From contig OMVI01000030.1 of the NCBI GenBank assembly GCA_900314455.1, forward strand, positions 1-64,000: a DNA stretch of 64,000 nt, written 5' to 3'. Source of the stretch: an uncultured Prevotella sp. GTDB lineage: Bacteria > Bacteroidota > Bacteroidia > Bacteroidales > Bacteroidaceae. The notes beneath the pieces are model-generated. The model made no database searches and was not told the DNA's origin. It saw only the letters and a list, made by a program, of their open reading frames with translations. Made by a program: the position numbers and the translations under genes. Below are positions 51,255 through 60,699 of this stretch, piece after piece (within the stretch, counting starts at the first letter, position 1; every line of letters starts with the position of its first letter).

Positions 51255-54200
51255 TTACAGCTTCTGCTCGACCTCTATTTCGGTGTAGGTTTCAATGATG
51301 TCGCCTACCTGAATGTCGTTGTCGTTGACAAGTGAGATACCGCATTCGAGGCCCGATGCAACTTCCTTTGCGTCGTCCTTGTAACGCTTAAGAGCTGCGA
51401 TAGGTGCCGACTTGATGACGATTCCGTCGCGAACAACGTGTGCCTTGTCCTTGTTGTGAACCTTTCCTTCGGTGACAAGACCACCGGCAACGGTGCCAAT
51501 CTTTGATATCTTGAATACTTGCTTGACTTCAATCTGACCGGTGACGACTTCCTTCTTGACCTTGTCGAGCATACCGACCATTGCTGACTTGATATCGTCG
51601 ATAGCGTCGTAGATGACGGAGTAGGTGTTGATTTCAACTCCTTCGCGGTCGGCAAGCTTGCGGGCGTCGGCTGATGGACGTACCTGGAAACCGACGATGA
51701 TGGCATCTGAGGCCGATGCAAGCATGACGTCGTTCTCGGAAATCTGACCGACTGCCTTGTTGATGACGTTCACTTGTACCTTCTCTGTCGACAGTTTCAG
51801 GAACGAATCGGAAAGTGCCTCGACTGAACCGTCGGTGTCTCCCTTTACGATAATGTTCATCTCGTGGAACTCGCCACGTGCGATACGGTGAGAAATGTCC
51901 GACAGTGTCAGACGTGTCTGCGTACGGAGACCTTGCTCGCGCTGCAGTTGCTCACGCTTGTTGGCAATCTCGCGTGCCTCCTGCTCTGTATCCATGACGT
52001 GGAACTGGTCACCGGCGGTCGGTGCTCCGTTAAGTCCGAGGATGACAGCAGGCTCTGCCGGTTTCACATTATCTATGTTTTGGTTACGCTCATTGAACAG
52101 TGCCTTGACGCGACCGTAGCTTGTTCCGGCGAGAACAATGTCTCCGACGTGAAGAGTTCCGTTGGAAACTAGGACGGTGGAGACGTATCCGCGTCCCTTG
52201 TCAAGACTCGACTCGATGATGGTTCCGGTAGCCTTGCGGTTCGGGTTTGCCTTCAAGTCCATCATGTCAGCTTCAAGGAGGACTTTGTCGAGAAGCTCGT
52301 CGACGCCGATTCCCTTCTTCGCTGAAATCTCCTGACACTGATACTTACCACCCCATTCCTCTACAAGGAGGTTCATGTTGGCAAGGTCTTCGCGTATCCT
52401 GTCTGGGTTTGCGCCCGGCTTATCAATCTTGTTTATAGCGAAAATCATAGGCACGCCGGCTGCCTGACAGTGTGCTATGGCCTCCTTAGTGGTAGGCATG
52501 ACAGAGTCGTCGGCGGCGATTATGATGATAGCAATATCCGTTACCTGAGCTCCGCGGGCACGCATGGCGGTGAAAGCTTCGTGTCCCGGGGTATCGAGGA
52601 ATGTAACCTTGCGGCCGTTCTTCAGCGTTACACTGTAGGCACCGATGTGCTGCGTGATGCCGCCGGCCTCACCTGCGATGACGTTAGTATTGCGGATGTG
52701 GTCGAGGAGAGAGGTCTTACCGTGGTCGACGTGTCCCATCACGGTTACGATAGGTGCACGCGGAACGAGGTCGTTCTCGTCGTCAGCCTCTTCGCTGACG
52801 GCCTCCTGTACTTCGGCACTGACATATTCGGTCTTGAAACCAAACTCGTCGGCAACGAGGTTGATAGTTTCGGCATCCAGACGCTGGTTGATTGATACCA
52901 TGATACCAACGCTCATCAGAGTCGAAATGAGCTTCGTGACAGGCACGTTCATCATCGTTGCGAGCTCAGAGACGGTCACGAACTCTGTAAGCTTCAGTGT
53001 CTTGCTCTCCTTCTTCTCGGCTTTCTGCTCTGCGTTTATCTTCTCCTGAACTGCATCGCGCTTCTCCTTACGGTACTTAGCGCCACGTTTGTTCTGCGAT
53101 TTCGACGTCAACCGAGCGAGAGTTTCCTTTACCTGGCGTGCTACTGCCTCATCGTCGACCTCCAGCGGCTTTTGTCCGCGACCGCGGTTCTTCTTGTTCT
53201 TCTTGCCGTTGCCATTGCCGTTGCGGCCGACTTGCTTAGCTGCGGCATTGATGTCGACGCGCTCGTTCTTGATGCGGACGCGCTTCTTGCGGGCTCCTCC
53301 GTTCTGTGAAGTCTTCTCTTCGCGCTCGCGACGGCGTTCCTCCTTTGACTTTTTCTTAGGGCGTGTGCTCTGATTCAGCGAGTCGAGGTCTATCTTTCCG
53401 AGTACCTGAGGTTTCGACTGATTGAGGATTTTCTTCTCGTCGTTGGTCTTGAAGATATGACCTTCCGTCGTGCTTGCGCCGGTATTAGGCTTCTGCTCAG
53501 GCTTCTTCGGGCTCTGCGGACGTCCGTTGAACTTCGAAGGCTTTGCGTCCTGTCTTGCTTCTGGCTTCCTTACAGGCTGGTTTTGCTTGTCAGGCTGCTG
53601 CGGGACAGGCTGCTTCGGAGTTGCAGGAGCGCTCTGCTGCGGCTTGGCAGCTGGCTTCTGAGGAGCCGGTTGAGGCTTTTCAGCCTTCTTCTCTTCAGGT
53701 TTTGGAGCTTCAACGGGCTTCGGTGCAGTCTCAACGACGGGCTTTGCCTCTGCCTTAGGTTCCTCCTTCGGAGCCTCCTTGACTGGTTCCGGCTTCTTCT
53801 CGGTCTTCTGCTTTGGTGCAACAGGTTCTACAGTCGGTTTCGGTTCAGCCGGTTTCTCGACTGCAACGGGCTTCGGCTCTTCCTTAGGTTGTACCGGAGC
53901 CTCCTGCTTAGCAGGCTGTTGAGCTGGCTTGGGGTTATTGCCGTTGAGGTCAATCTTGCCCAGCGGAGTGTATGTTTGGCGAATACCGGACACGACTTCC
54001 TGCGACTTAGCCTGCTGTTTCTTAGCCGGTTTCTTGTCTTCCTTTTCTTTCATCTTCTGCTGGAAGAACTCCGTTGCCTTGTCCTTGACGTCCTTGTCGC
54101 TCTTAAACTCATGAACGAGAGCGTCATACTGGTTGCCGCTGAGCTTGAAGTTTGGGTCGCCCTTCACTTCCCCCAGCTTCTTTTTCTTAAGGAAGTCGAC

Positions 54201-54257
54201 AGCCGTCTGAAGTCCGATGTTCAGTTCGCGAATTACTTTATTTAATCTAATACTCAT
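51255..54257 (-). CDS. infB: translation initiation factor IF-2
   Basis: GTPase that brings fMet-tRNA to the small ribosomal subunit. A 1000-residue protein: short N-terminal helix domain ([20 protein letters not shown]), a very long low-complexity linker rich in Pro/Lys/Glu/Gln (about 90-400), then the conserved GTPase with [12 protein letters not shown] near 505, [22 protein letters not shown], and domains II-IV ending in [20 protein letters not shown]. The long linker is typical of Bacteroidota IF-2. It is the last gene of rimP-nusA-infB and has complementary heptamer arrays in its leader. Confidence 0.97.
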   Translation of the reverse strand: MSIRLNKVIRELNIGLQTAVDFLKKKKLGEVKGDPNFKLSGNQYDALVHEFKSDKDVKDKATEFFQQKMKEKEDKKPAKKQQAKSQEVVSGIRQTYTPLGKIDLNGNNPKPAQQPAKQEAPVQPKEEPKPVAVEKPAEPKPTVEPVAPKQKTEKKPEPVKEAPKEEPKAEAKPVVETAPKPVEAPKPEEKKAEKPQPAPQKPAAKPQQSAPATPKQPVPQQPDKQNQPVRKPEARQDAKPSKFNGRPQSPKKPEQKPNTGASTTEGHIFKTNDEKKILNQSKPQVLGKIDLDSLNQSTRPKKKSKEERRREREEKTSQNGGARKKRVRIKNERVDINAAAKQVGRNGNGNGKKNKKNRGRGQKPLEVDDEAVARQVKETLARLTSKSQNKRGAKYRKEKRDAVQEKINAEQKAEKKESKTLKLTEFVTVSELATMMNVPVTKLISTLMSVGIMVSINQRLDAETINLVADEFGFKTEYVSAEVQEAVSEEADDENDLVPRAPIVTVMGHVDHGKTSLLDHIRNTNVIAGEAGGITQHIGAYSVTLKNGRKVTFLDTPGHEAFTAMRARGAQVTDIAIIIIAADDSVMPTTKEAIAHCQAAGVPMIFAINKIDKPGANPDRIREDLANMNLLVEEWGGKYQCQEISAKKGIGVDELLDKVLLEADMMDLKANPNRKATGTIIESSLDKGRGYVSTVLVSNGTLHVGDIVLAGTSYGRVKALFNERNQNIDNVKPAEPAVILGLNGAPTAGDQFHVMDTEQEAREIANKREQLQREQGLRTQTRLTLSDISHRIARGEFHEMNIIVKGDTDGSVEALSDSFLKLSTEKVQVNVINKAVGQISENDVMLASASDAIIVGFQVRPSADARKLADREGVEINTYSVIYDAIDDIKSAMVGMLDKVKKEVVTGQIEVKQVFKISKIGTVAGGLVTEGKVHNKDKAHVVRDGIVIKSAPIAALKRYKDDAKEVASGLECGISLVNDNDIQVGDIIETYTEIEVEQKL

Positions 54258-54270
54258 TAATTATTATTTT

Positions 54271-54298
54271 GGTGATAGGTGACAGGTGCTAGGTGATA
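54271..54298 (-). repeat. 7-bp array close to the infB start
   Basis: Four heptamers, + strand GGTGATA, GGTGACA, GGTGCTA, GGTGATA, 14 bp before the infB start codon. They are complementary to the array at 54384-54421. Confidence 0.75.
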
Positions 54299-54383
54299 AT
54301 GAAAACCGTTTCATTTTGCTTTTTAATTGGATATATGGTAGTTCCGAACATGGGATTTGATGAAAAGCCACACCTTATAAGCT

Positions 54384-54421
54384 CAATCATCAACACCCAT
54401 CAGCCATCACCCAACAGCCAA
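54384..54421 (-). repeat. 7-bp array just after nusA
   Basis: Minus-strand heptamers TGGCTGT, TGGGTGA, TGGCTGA, TGGGTGT, TGATGAT, starting 3 bp after the nusA stop codon; able to pair in the RNA with the array at 54271-54298. Confidence 0.7.
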
Positions 54422-54423
54422 CG

Positions 54424-55689
54424 CTATCCATTGGCAAACTCCGCACGCAGCACGTTGAGAACGTGGTCGACAGTCTCTTCTTCTAGGTCGGCTTTCTCGA
54501 TAAGCATTTCGCGTGGAGCGTTAAGAACCTGCTTTGCAGTGTCGAGTCCGATGCCTTTGATGGCATCGATGACCCACTGGTCGATTTCATCGGAGAACTC
54601 GTCGAGGTAGATATCTTCCTCCTCGTTTTCGTCTTCGAGCTCGCGGAAGACATCGATGGTGTATCCTGTAAGCATTGAAGCCAGCTTAATGTTGAGTCCG
54701 TTACGACCGATGGCGAGGCTGACCTCGTTCTTCTGCAAGTAGACCTCTGCCTTCATGTTCTCTGTATCGATGTTTATGCTGCTGACAGTGGCAGGCGCCA
54801 GCGCACGCTGAATAAAGAGTTTTGTGTTCGTGGTATAGTTGATGACATCGATATTCTCGTTGTCGAGCTCACGGACGATACCGTGCACACGGCTACCGCG
54901 TACACCGACGCAGGCTCCTACAGGGTCGATGCGGTCGTCATAGCTTTCGACTGCAATCTTAGCACGTTCTCCCGGCATGCGGGCTATCTTCTTGATGGCA
55001 ATCAGTCCGTCCTGAATCTCAGGCACTTCAGCCTCTAACAGGCGTGCCAGGAAAGAATTGTCGGTACGCGAGAGGATGATTTTAGGATTGTTGTTCTCGT
55101 TGTCCACGCGGAGAATGACTGCACGTACTGTTTCGCCCTTACGGTAAACGTCATGCGGAATCTGCTCGCTCTTCGGGAGAATGAGCTCGTTGTTCTCATC
55201 GTCGACTAACAGAACCTCACGCTTCCAAACCTGATAAACCTCGCCGGAGATAATCTCACCGATGCGGTCCTTGTACTTATTGTAGAGCGCATCGTGCTCA
55301 AGTTCGAGGATTTTGCTTGCCAAAGTCTGGCGAAGGTTAAGTATAGCGCGACGTCCGAACTTAGCGAAGTCGACTTTCTCTGATACATCCTCGCCAACCT
55401 CATAGTCCGGTTCAATCTTCTGTGCGTCTTTAAGCGCAATCTGCTTGTTCTCGTCTTCGACCTCGCCGTCAGGTACAACGACGCGGTTGCGATAGATTTC
55501 GAAGTCGCCCTTGTCAGGGTTTACGATGACATCGAAGTTCTCGTCGGAGCCGAAAATCCTTGAGAGCACCGTACGGAAACTCTCCTCCAGCACGCTGACC
55601 AGTGTCGGGCGGTCAATGCGCTTGGTCTCTTTGAACTCGCGGAAGACGTCAATCATATTGGGCTTCTGCTCTTCTTTTTTTGCTGCCAT
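54424..55689 (-). CDS. nusA: transcription factor NusA
   Basis: RNA polymerase elongation factor acting in pausing, termination and antitermination. N-terminal domain (MIDVFREFKETKRIDRPTLV), S1 domain with GEIISGEVYQVWKREVLLVD, and two KH domains with GACVGVRGSRVHGIVREL and IGRNGLNIKLASMLTGYTID. The C-terminal part is short and acidic, ending in a helix-hairpin-helix-like stretch (AIKGIGLDTAKQVLNAPREM). The length of 421 residues fits Bacteroidota. It starts 4 bp after rimP. Confidence 0.97.
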   Translation of the reverse strand: MAAKKEEQKPNMIDVFREFKETKRIDRPTLVSVLEESFRTVLSRIFGSDENFDVIVNPDKGDFEIYRNRVVVPDGEVEDENKQIALKDAQKIEPDYEVGEDVSEKVDFAKFGRRAILNLRQTLASKILELEHDALYNKYKDRIGEIISGEVYQVWKREVLLVDDENNELILPKSEQIPHDVYRKGETVRAVILRVDNENNNPKIILSRTDNSFLARLLEAEVPEIQDGLIAIKKIARMPGERAKIAVESYDDRIDPVGACVGVRGSRVHGIVRELDNENIDVINYTTNTKLFIQRALAPATVSSINIDTENMKAEVYLQKNEVSLAIGRNGLNIKLASMLTGYTIDVFRELEDENEEEDIYLDEFSDEIDQWVIDAIKGIGLDTAKQVLNAPREMLIEKADLEEETVDHVLNVLRAEFANG

Positions 55690-55693
55690 AGCT

Positions 55694-56170
55694 TTATTTG
55701 AATCTTATTACGTATTTTGTATATTTCACTTCATCCATGTTGTAGGTGTGGTCGACGTCCATCTTGACCGGGCGCTTCTTTCCTTCGACCTTCACTTTTT
55801 CGTTGACGGTGACGACAAAGTTACGTCCGTCGACGCTCTTGAGGATTCCCTTGACTTTCTTTCCTTCGCCGTCGAGCACTTCAACTTCCTCTCCGATGTT
55901 GATAACGTACTGCTGCGGCACCTTGAAAGGCTGTCCTAGCCCAGTCGAACCGACCTCAAGCTCATAGTCATCCTTGTCCCTGTCCAGGTTGTCATTGATG
56001 TATTCGCTCAGGCTAACACAATCGTCAATGACGACACCGTCCTGATGATCGATTTCAACTACAACCTTGTTGTCTTCATCAACCTCAATGTCAACGAGGA
56101 AATAGTCCTTCTCCTTGTTGTCATCGAGCCACTTGTCAACTAATGTCTTTACAACGTTTTTGTCAATCAT
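55694..56170 (-). CDS. rimP: ribosome maturation factor RimP
   Basis: Needed for 30S subunit maturation. The N-terminal alpha/beta domain has KVVVEIDHQDGVVIDDCVSL and ELEVGSTGLGQPFK, the family motif (EVSSPGLDRPL in E. coli); the C-terminal SH3-like domain has EVEVLDGEGKKVKGILKSVD. It is 158 residues long. It is the first gene of the rimP-nusA-infB operon, with a consensus promoter at 56278-56307. Confidence 0.94.
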   Translation of the reverse strand: MIDKNVVKTLVDKWLDDNKEKDYFLVDIEVDEDNKVVVEIDHQDGVVIDDCVSLSEYINDNLDRDKDDYELEVGSTGLGQPFKVPQQYVINIGEEVEVLDGEGKKVKGILKSVDGRNFVVTVNEKVKVEGKKRPVKMDVDHTYNMDEVKYTKYVIRFK

Positions 56171-56231
56171 AAATAGTTGTTGTTTTTTCCTTCTGTTCCA
56201 CGTCCTGCCTTAGGAGCGCACAGACGGATAA

Positions 56232-56264
56232 ATAAAAATGAGGAACTTTTGCAAGCCCCTCATT
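56232..56264 (-). terminator. hairpin with U-run at the start of the rimP leader
   Basis: On the minus strand AATGAGG and CCTCATT enclose a 14-nt loop, followed by TTTATTTAT. It lies just downstream of the rimP promoter's expected start, so it can end read-through from the HAD gene and can also act in the rimP leader. Confidence 0.6.
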
Positions 56265-56277
56265 CCTCTGAACGCTG

Positions 56278-56307
56278 CAAAGGTACTAAAATCTTTGCAG
56301 TCAGCAA
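56278..56307 (-). promoter_or_regulatory. promoter of rimP-nusA-infB
   Basis: On the minus strand TTG (56305-56307), 19 nt, TACCTTTG (56278-56285): exact consensus. It predicts a leader of about 100 nt. Confidence 0.78.
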
Positions 56308-56361
56308 AATATTTCGTGATATTTCTCTGATTTTTTGATTTTTATCAGCCTTCCAACGAGT

Positions 56362-57060
56362 TTACAACAGAAGTCCTTGTAACTCGCTGAAAGAAGCCAA
56401 CCGAACCAGATGACTGTGACAGTACTCCTCAGTTTCCTCATGTTTCCACATCATCTGGCTAGGTATGTGAACAGCATAGCCACCTAATCGCAGTACAGGC
56501 TCTATGTCAGACTTGAACGAATTGCCCACCATGAGCAACTCATTGATGCCAACTCCGAACCTTTCGCATAACCTCCGGTACTCCCGCGCGGTCTTGTCGG
56601 CGACTACGACATAATCGTCGAAGTAGTGTTCCAGCCCAGAGCGCCGCAGTTTGTTTTCCTGGTCGAGTATCTCCCCTTTGGTAAACACAACCATCTGGTA
56701 TCTTCCTGACTCGCTGAGCGCTGCCAATGAATCGCGGACACCAGCCAAAGGCGTTGCCGGAAGTTCAAGGAGCGACTTGCCGAGCATGACAATCTGCGAT
56801 ATGGTCTCACCCTTGACGCGGCCTCCGCTCACACGGACAGCGTTCTCGATGAGCGATATTGTGAACGCCTTAGAGCCATAACCGAGCAGCGGCATATTAG
56901 CCGTCTCCGTGTGGAACAGCGCGTCTGAGATTTCAGCCGGGCTTCCGTAGTCGGCAAGCAACTTGCAATAGTCGTCCTCTACACGAGCAAAAAACGACTG
57001 GCAGTCCCACAGTGTGTCGTCGGCGTCGAACGCCAGCAACTTGATGGCGTCCTTATTCAT
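56362..57060 (-). CDS. HAD-superfamily hydrolase
   Basis: A 232-residue phosphatase-like protein. Motif I LLAFDADDTLW with Asp11 (nucleophile) and Asp13, motif II VVFTKGEIL, motif III around KTAREYRRLCERFG, motif IV MVGNSFKSDIEP. It probably dephosphorylates a small metabolite; the substrate is unknown. The start at 57060 is the first ATG giving the motif at the N-terminus, and overlaps the end of the S41 protease gene by 8 bp, so the two are translationally coupled. Confidence 0.9.
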   Translation of the reverse strand: MNKDAIKLLAFDADDTLWDCQSFFARVEDDYCKLLADYGSPAEISDALFHTETANMPLLGYGSKAFTISLIENAVRVSGGRVKGETISQIVMLGKSLLELPATPLAGVRDSLAALSESGRYQMVVFTKGEILDQENKLRRSGLEHYFDDYVVVADKTAREYRRLCERFGVGINELLMVGNSFKSDIEPVLRLGGYAVHIPSQMMWKHEETEEYCHSHLVRLASFSELQGLLL

Positions 57061-58726
57061 TAGCCGTCGGGTGCAGAATACCGTTGTAGCGAGGCTCGTC
57101 TTGCAGCAAATCGATAGCCGCCTTGTACTGCTTATCGTTGCGGAGGCTGTTCTCAACGCTTCCTCCCTGATAATAGTATACGGCTACAAGGTCAGCCTCA
57201 ATGAGCGGACGGATAAGCTTCTCGTTATAGTCGAGGTCCTTGCCGACATCGTGTTTCAACTTCTTCTCTATGGCGTCGAACTCCGGTTTGGCACCTTCAT
57301 AGTAGCCTTCGAACTTCGCAAGCTTTACGAGTTGCTTGAGATACTTCTCCGTTTCGCCGTCATACTTGAACTTGCTGGCAAGAACATCCTTCTTGAAATC
57401 GGCATAATCGGCATCGGTAAGATGAAAGTCCTTTGCCGGAGCGATGGTAGAATGATTCTTGATATACTTCAGTTCCCAGTTGAGCATTACCTCCGACGAG
57501 TCGCGGCCGGTGCCTGCAAGATAGTAGGCGATGTTCGGCAGCGAGTCCGGACGTACCTCAACGTCAGGCTTGATGCCAGCTCCGTCGCGTACCTCACGGC
57601 CTCCAACGGTGTGGAAAACGTGTGTCAGCGAGTCGGCAACCTGCTCCGTCGAGCCACCATTGGCATGCTTGTAGTTGATAGCTTGAATGCAACGGCCGCT
57701 CGGAATGTAATATCTCGAAGTCGTAAGCTTCAGCTGTCCGTTGTAAGGCATGTCGAGCGTGGTCTGTACAATACCCTTTCCGTAAGTTCGTGTACCAAGA
57801 ACAACAGCGCGGTCGAGGTCTTGCAGCGAGCCGCTTACTATTTCACTTGCCGACGCGGTCTCACCGTTTACAAGCACAACGATAGGCATTACGGTATCGA
57901 TAGGCTCAACAGTCGTACGGTAGTCGCGGTTGACCTGACGTATCTTACCCTTCGTCTTGACGATGGAAATGTCTTTCGGGACGAACATATTGACAATGCT
58001 TACAGCCTCGTTGAGCAGTCCGCCGCCATTGCCACGCAAATCGAGGACGAACGCCTTCATGCCTTTGTCCTTCATTTCAATGAAGTCGCGGCGCACCTCA
58101 CGGGCACTTCCCTCCGTAAACTGGTTGAGGTTCAGGTAGCCGACACCGTTGTCCTGAAGTCCATAATACGGCACTGTGGGCAACTGAATGGCCTTTCGCG
58201 TAATCTTCTTCTTTATCGTCTTGCCCGTAGCCGGACGCTTGTAGGTCAAAATGAACGATGTTCCGGCTTCGCCACGCAGGTGACTGCTGACGTATGAGAC
58301 ATCCTTTCCGACTGTCGTCGAGTCGTCGATGGCGAGGATTATGTCACCCTTGCGAAGCCCAGCCTCAGCAGCCGGCATGTCCTTATACGGTTCGTCGATG
58401 ACTACATTGCCAATGGCGAGGTTGTAGCGGATTATCGCTCCGATGCCGGCATACTTTCCTGAAAGCATCATGTCGAAGTCTTTCGACTTGTCCTCGGGGT
58501 AGTAAACGGTGTACGGGTCAAGCGAACGGAGCATCGAATTGATACCGTAGCCGACGGTCTCGTCAGCGTTCAGCGTGTCGACATACATCATGTCGAGGGT
58601 CTTGTATATAGCGTTGAACGTCTCAATGTTCTTTGCCACGTCGAAGTTATGCTTGCTGACGTCGTCCTGTGCACTGACGGTTGTCACGGCAAGCACCATG
58701 AAGAGCGATAAAAAGAGTTTTCTCAT
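57053..58726 (-). CDS. exported S41-family (C-terminal processing) protease
   Basis: A 557-residue periplasmic serine protease of the CtpA/Tsp family. Signal peptide MRKLFLSLFMVLAVTTVSAQ; PDZ domain (about 85-165) with GKYAGIGAIIRYN and AAEAGLRKGDIILAID; protease core with FVLDLRGNGGGLLNEA, the Ser/Lys dyad Ser292 (NGETASASEIV) and Lys317 (TYGKGIVQ). The C-terminal ~150 residues are helical, ending PRYNGILHPTANE. The start at 58726 follows from the signal peptide and a consensus promoter at 58774-58803. It is followed by and overlaps a HAD hydrolase gene. Confidence 0.94.
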   Translation of the reverse strand: MRKLFLSLFMVLAVTTVSAQDDVSKHNFDVAKNIETFNAIYKTLDMMYVDTLNADETVGYGINSMLRSLDPYTVYYPEDKSKDFDMMLSGKYAGIGAIIRYNLAIGNVVIDEPYKDMPAAEAGLRKGDIILAIDDSTTVGKDVSYVSSHLRGEAGTSFILTYKRPATGKTIKKKITRKAIQLPTVPYYGLQDNGVGYLNLNQFTEGSAREVRRDFIEMKDKGMKAFVLDLRGNGGGLLNEAVSIVNMFVPKDISIVKTKGKIRQVNRDYRTTVEPIDTVMPIVVLVNGETASASEIVSGSLQDLDRAVVLGTRTYGKGIVQTTLDMPYNGQLKLTTSRYYIPSGRCIQAINYKHANGGSTEQVADSLTHVFHTVGGREVRDGAGIKPDVEVRPDSLPNIAYYLAGTGRDSSEVMLNWELKYIKNHSTIAPAKDFHLTDADYADFKKDVLASKFKYDGETEKYLKQLVKLAKFEGYYEGAKPEFDAIEKKLKHDVGKDLDYNEKLIRPLIEADLVAVYYYQGGSVENSLRNDKQYKAAIDLLQDEPRYNGILHPTANE

Positions 58727-58773
58727 ATTATCTTGGTGTTTGTATTCTACTTTTAAAAACTTACTATGAGTTG

Positions 58774-58803
58774 CAAAGGTAGGCAATTTATTTATAAGCG
58801 CAA
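58774..58803 (-). promoter_or_regulatory. promoter of the S41 protease-HAD unit
   Basis: On the minus strand TTG (58801-58803), 19 nt, TACCTTTG (58774-58781): exact consensus. Confidence 0.75.
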
Positions 58804-58838
58804 ACTTTTTTAAGGTAAAGTAACAGAGCGCTAGCAGG

Positions 58839-59207
58839 TTACTTCATGAACACAAAATAGACCGCTGCAATGAGGCAGAGGAACGCCGCGGCATGATTCC
58901 AATGGAGCGACTGACCCTGAAACAGAACGCTTGCGACAATCGTGAAGACGATAAGAGATACGCATTCCTGAATGACTTTCAGCTGAACGAGCGAGAAAGG
59001 ACCGCCGTTGCCGTTGAAGCCGATGCGGTTTGCGGGTACCTGACAGCAGTATTCGAAGAATGCTATGCCCCATGAGAACACGATGACGCCTGTCAGCGGC
59101 CAGTTGCTTGTTGCTCCGGCTTGCTGCAAACGCAGGTGTCCGTACCATGCAAGGGTCATGAATATGTTGCTGGCAAATAGCAGGAGAATTGTGTATAATC
59201 CGTTCAT
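58839..59207 (-). CDS. DUF486 small membrane protein
   Basis: A 122-residue protein with four hydrophobic helices (GLYTILLLFASNIFMTLAWY, WPLTGVIVFSWGIAFFEYCC, VSLIVFTIVASVLFQG, AAAFLCLIAAVYFVFMK) and the DUF486 pattern FEYCCQVPANRIGF and LKVIQE. The family resembles a half-size drug/metabolite transporter; its function is unknown. The start at 59207 is preferred because the upstream extension crosses a -7 element (59238-59245). Confidence 0.9.
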   Translation of the reverse strand: MNGLYTILLLFASNIFMTLAWYGHLRLQQAGATSNWPLTGVIVFSWGIAFFEYCCQVPANRIGFNGNGGPFSLVQLKVIQECVSLIVFTIVASVLFQGQSLHWNHAAAFLCLIAAVYFVFMK

Positions 59208-59237
59208 TACTTTGTTATAGTTTTGAGAATTCTGGCG

Positions 59238-59245
59238 CAAAAGTA
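59238..59245 (-). promoter_or_regulatory. -7 element of the DUF486 gene
   Basis: On the minus strand TACTTTTG fits TAnnTTTG; CAA triplets for the -33 lie at 18 and 22 nt, just outside the preferred range. Confidence 0.5.
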
Positions 59246-59323
59246 CGCATTTTTTTTTGATTTCAAACAATCTGATAATGTGCGAGTTACCCTTCTGTGA
59301 TACGAAAGGTTAACTTTCGTGAT

Positions 59324-59440
59324 GAAAAATAAATTAAAAATGAGAGAAAAATAAATTAAAAACGTAGCAAAAATAATTTATTTTTCATTTATTTTTAAAT
59401 TAAAAACCAAGACAGGAGTTGACCTTTGACATTCTGAAAG
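59324..59440. repeat. 22-bp-unit phased A-tract array, copy 4
   Basis: Two perfect 22-bp units beginning A5-T-A3-T2-A5, an inverted unit (ATAATTTATTTTT), a partial unit, then ACC and a tail GGAGTTGACCTTTGACATTC. It lies between the divergent DUF486 and DUF3737 genes. Confidence 0.75.
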
Positions 59441-59565
59441 CTAATCAATGACATTTTCAAAGCTGTCCGGCAGCAATCGGGAAGAGTGTCTACAGCAAGT
59501 CGCTCTACCGTATTTTTGGTAAATATTACTTTAATATGTATAAGCAATCTTTGGCATAATGTTTG

Positions 59566-59573
59566 TACTTTTG
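59566..59573 (+). promoter_or_regulatory. -7 element of the DUF3737 gene
   Basis: TACTTTTG fits TAnnTTTG, about 40 nt before the start codon; no TTG at the right distance. Confidence 0.5.
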
Positions 59574-59611
59574 CACCCGTAAAGAACTGAAAAGAATTTA
59601 GAAAGGAAATT

Positions 59612-60466
59612 ATGGAACTCATAAAAGACAAGTCATTTGGCGGTGAGCGTCCGCTGTTCGGACTTCATGATACGGTGTTGGACAATATAACGATAACCGA
59701 CGGAGAGTCTGCCATCAAGATGTGCAAGAACATTGAGTGCCGCAACTCAAAGTTCTACGGCAAGTATCCGTGGTGGCATGTCGACGGAAGTCTTATCACC
59801 AACTGCTACTTCGACCCAAAGTCGCGCTCTGCAATATGGTACAGCAACGACATGGTGATGAAGGATACCGTCATTGATGCACCGAAACTGTTCCGCGAAA
59901 TGAAGAATGTGGAACTAGAGAACGTCAAGATTAACGACGCCGATGAGACATTTTGGCGCATCGACGGACTCAAACTGAAGAACGTCGAACTGCACGGAGG
60001 CACCTATCCGTTCATGTTCTCGAAGAATATATATGTCGACGGGCTCGTCTCTGATGCAAAGTACGTTTTCCAATACTGCCAGAATGTCGAGGTACATCAT
60101 GCCAACATCACTACCAAAGACTCTTTCTGGGAGTGCGGCAATGTGACAGTTTACGACTCTGAGATACACGGTGAGTACCTTGCATGGCACTCCTGGAACG
60201 TGCGTTTCGTTCGTTGTCACTTCAGCGGGGAGCAACTTCTCTGCTATGCCGACCATGTCGTGCTTGAGGATTGCACCTTCGACGCAGCCTGCGACCGTGT
60301 CTTTGAGGATTGCACGAATATCGACGCAACTATCAAAGGTGGTATCACGAACATCAAGAACCCTATTTCGGGTCGCATAGTTGCCGACAGGATTGGCTCA
60401 ATAACATACGATGAGTATGCCAAAGGGCACGAGACGGAAATCGTGGATAAGAGTCTGAATTCTTAA
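59612..60466 (+). CDS. DUF3737 parallel beta-helix protein
   Basis: A 284-residue cytoplasmic protein of the DUF3737 family. It lacks a signal peptide and consists of short recurring strands (ECRNSKFYGKYPWWHVDGSL, VELENVKINDADETFWRIDG, LKNVELHGGTYPFMFSKNIY, VYDSEIHGEYLAWHSWNVRF, HVVLEDCTFDAACDRVFEDC) with many aromatic and Asn/Cys residues, the pattern of a right-handed beta-helix. Function unknown. An aminotransferase gene follows on the same strand. Confidence 0.9.
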   Translation: MELIKDKSFGGERPLFGLHDTVLDNITITDGESAIKMCKNIECRNSKFYGKYPWWHVDGSLITNCYFDPKSRSAIWYSNDMVMKDTVIDAPKLFREMKNVELENVKINDADETFWRIDGLKLKNVELHGGTYPFMFSKNIYVDGLVSDAKYVFQYCQNVEVHHANITTKDSFWECGNVTVYDSEIHGEYLAWHSWNVRFVRCHFSGEQLLCYADHVVLEDCTFDAACDRVFEDCTNIDATIKGGITNIKNPISGRIVADRIGSITYDEYAKGHETEIVDKSLNS

Positions 60467-60484
60467 TCACAAGGTTTGGAATCC

Positions 60485-60521
60485 TAGCCCAAGCCATTCC
60501 CCAAGGGAAGGGGTGTTTAGA
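60485..60521. repeat. CCATTCCCC/GGGAAGGGG palindrome
   Basis: AGCCCAAGCCATTCCCCAAGGG-AAGGGGTGTTT after the DUF3737 gene; a family copy. Confidence 0.65.
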
Positions 60522-60565
60522 CACATTGTTAAATATGAATATCCGCTAACGTCCAACATATTTAT

Positions 60566-60597
60566 CACCCACCGCAGTGGCGTGCCCTGCTGTGGAT
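60566..60597. repeat. short copy of the CAGTGG/GTGGATG element
   Basis: CACCCACCGCAGTGGCGTGCCCTGCTGTGGATG, related to the left end of the 114-bp element at 10657-10770. Confidence 0.5.
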
Positions 60598-60658
60598 GAT
60601 GTTGACAATCAATTAAAACGAAGTATTATGCAAGCAGGCAATAACAATAATTTAGGTA

Positions 60659-60695
60659 ATCAAACATCCTCCCCCTTGGGGAGGCTTGGTGAGGA
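60659..60695. repeat. palindrome copy just before the aminotransferase start
   Basis: AAACATCCTCCCCC-TTGGGGAGGCTTGGTGAGG. It ends 5 bp before the chosen start codon at 60700 and would be translated if the ATG at 60628 were used. Confidence 0.75.
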
Positions 60696-60699
60696 AAAG

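Noticed and set aside
57014..58297. 427-codon frame antisense to the S41 protease
   Set aside because: A mirror frame; the protease gene has promoter, signal peptide and catalytic motifs.
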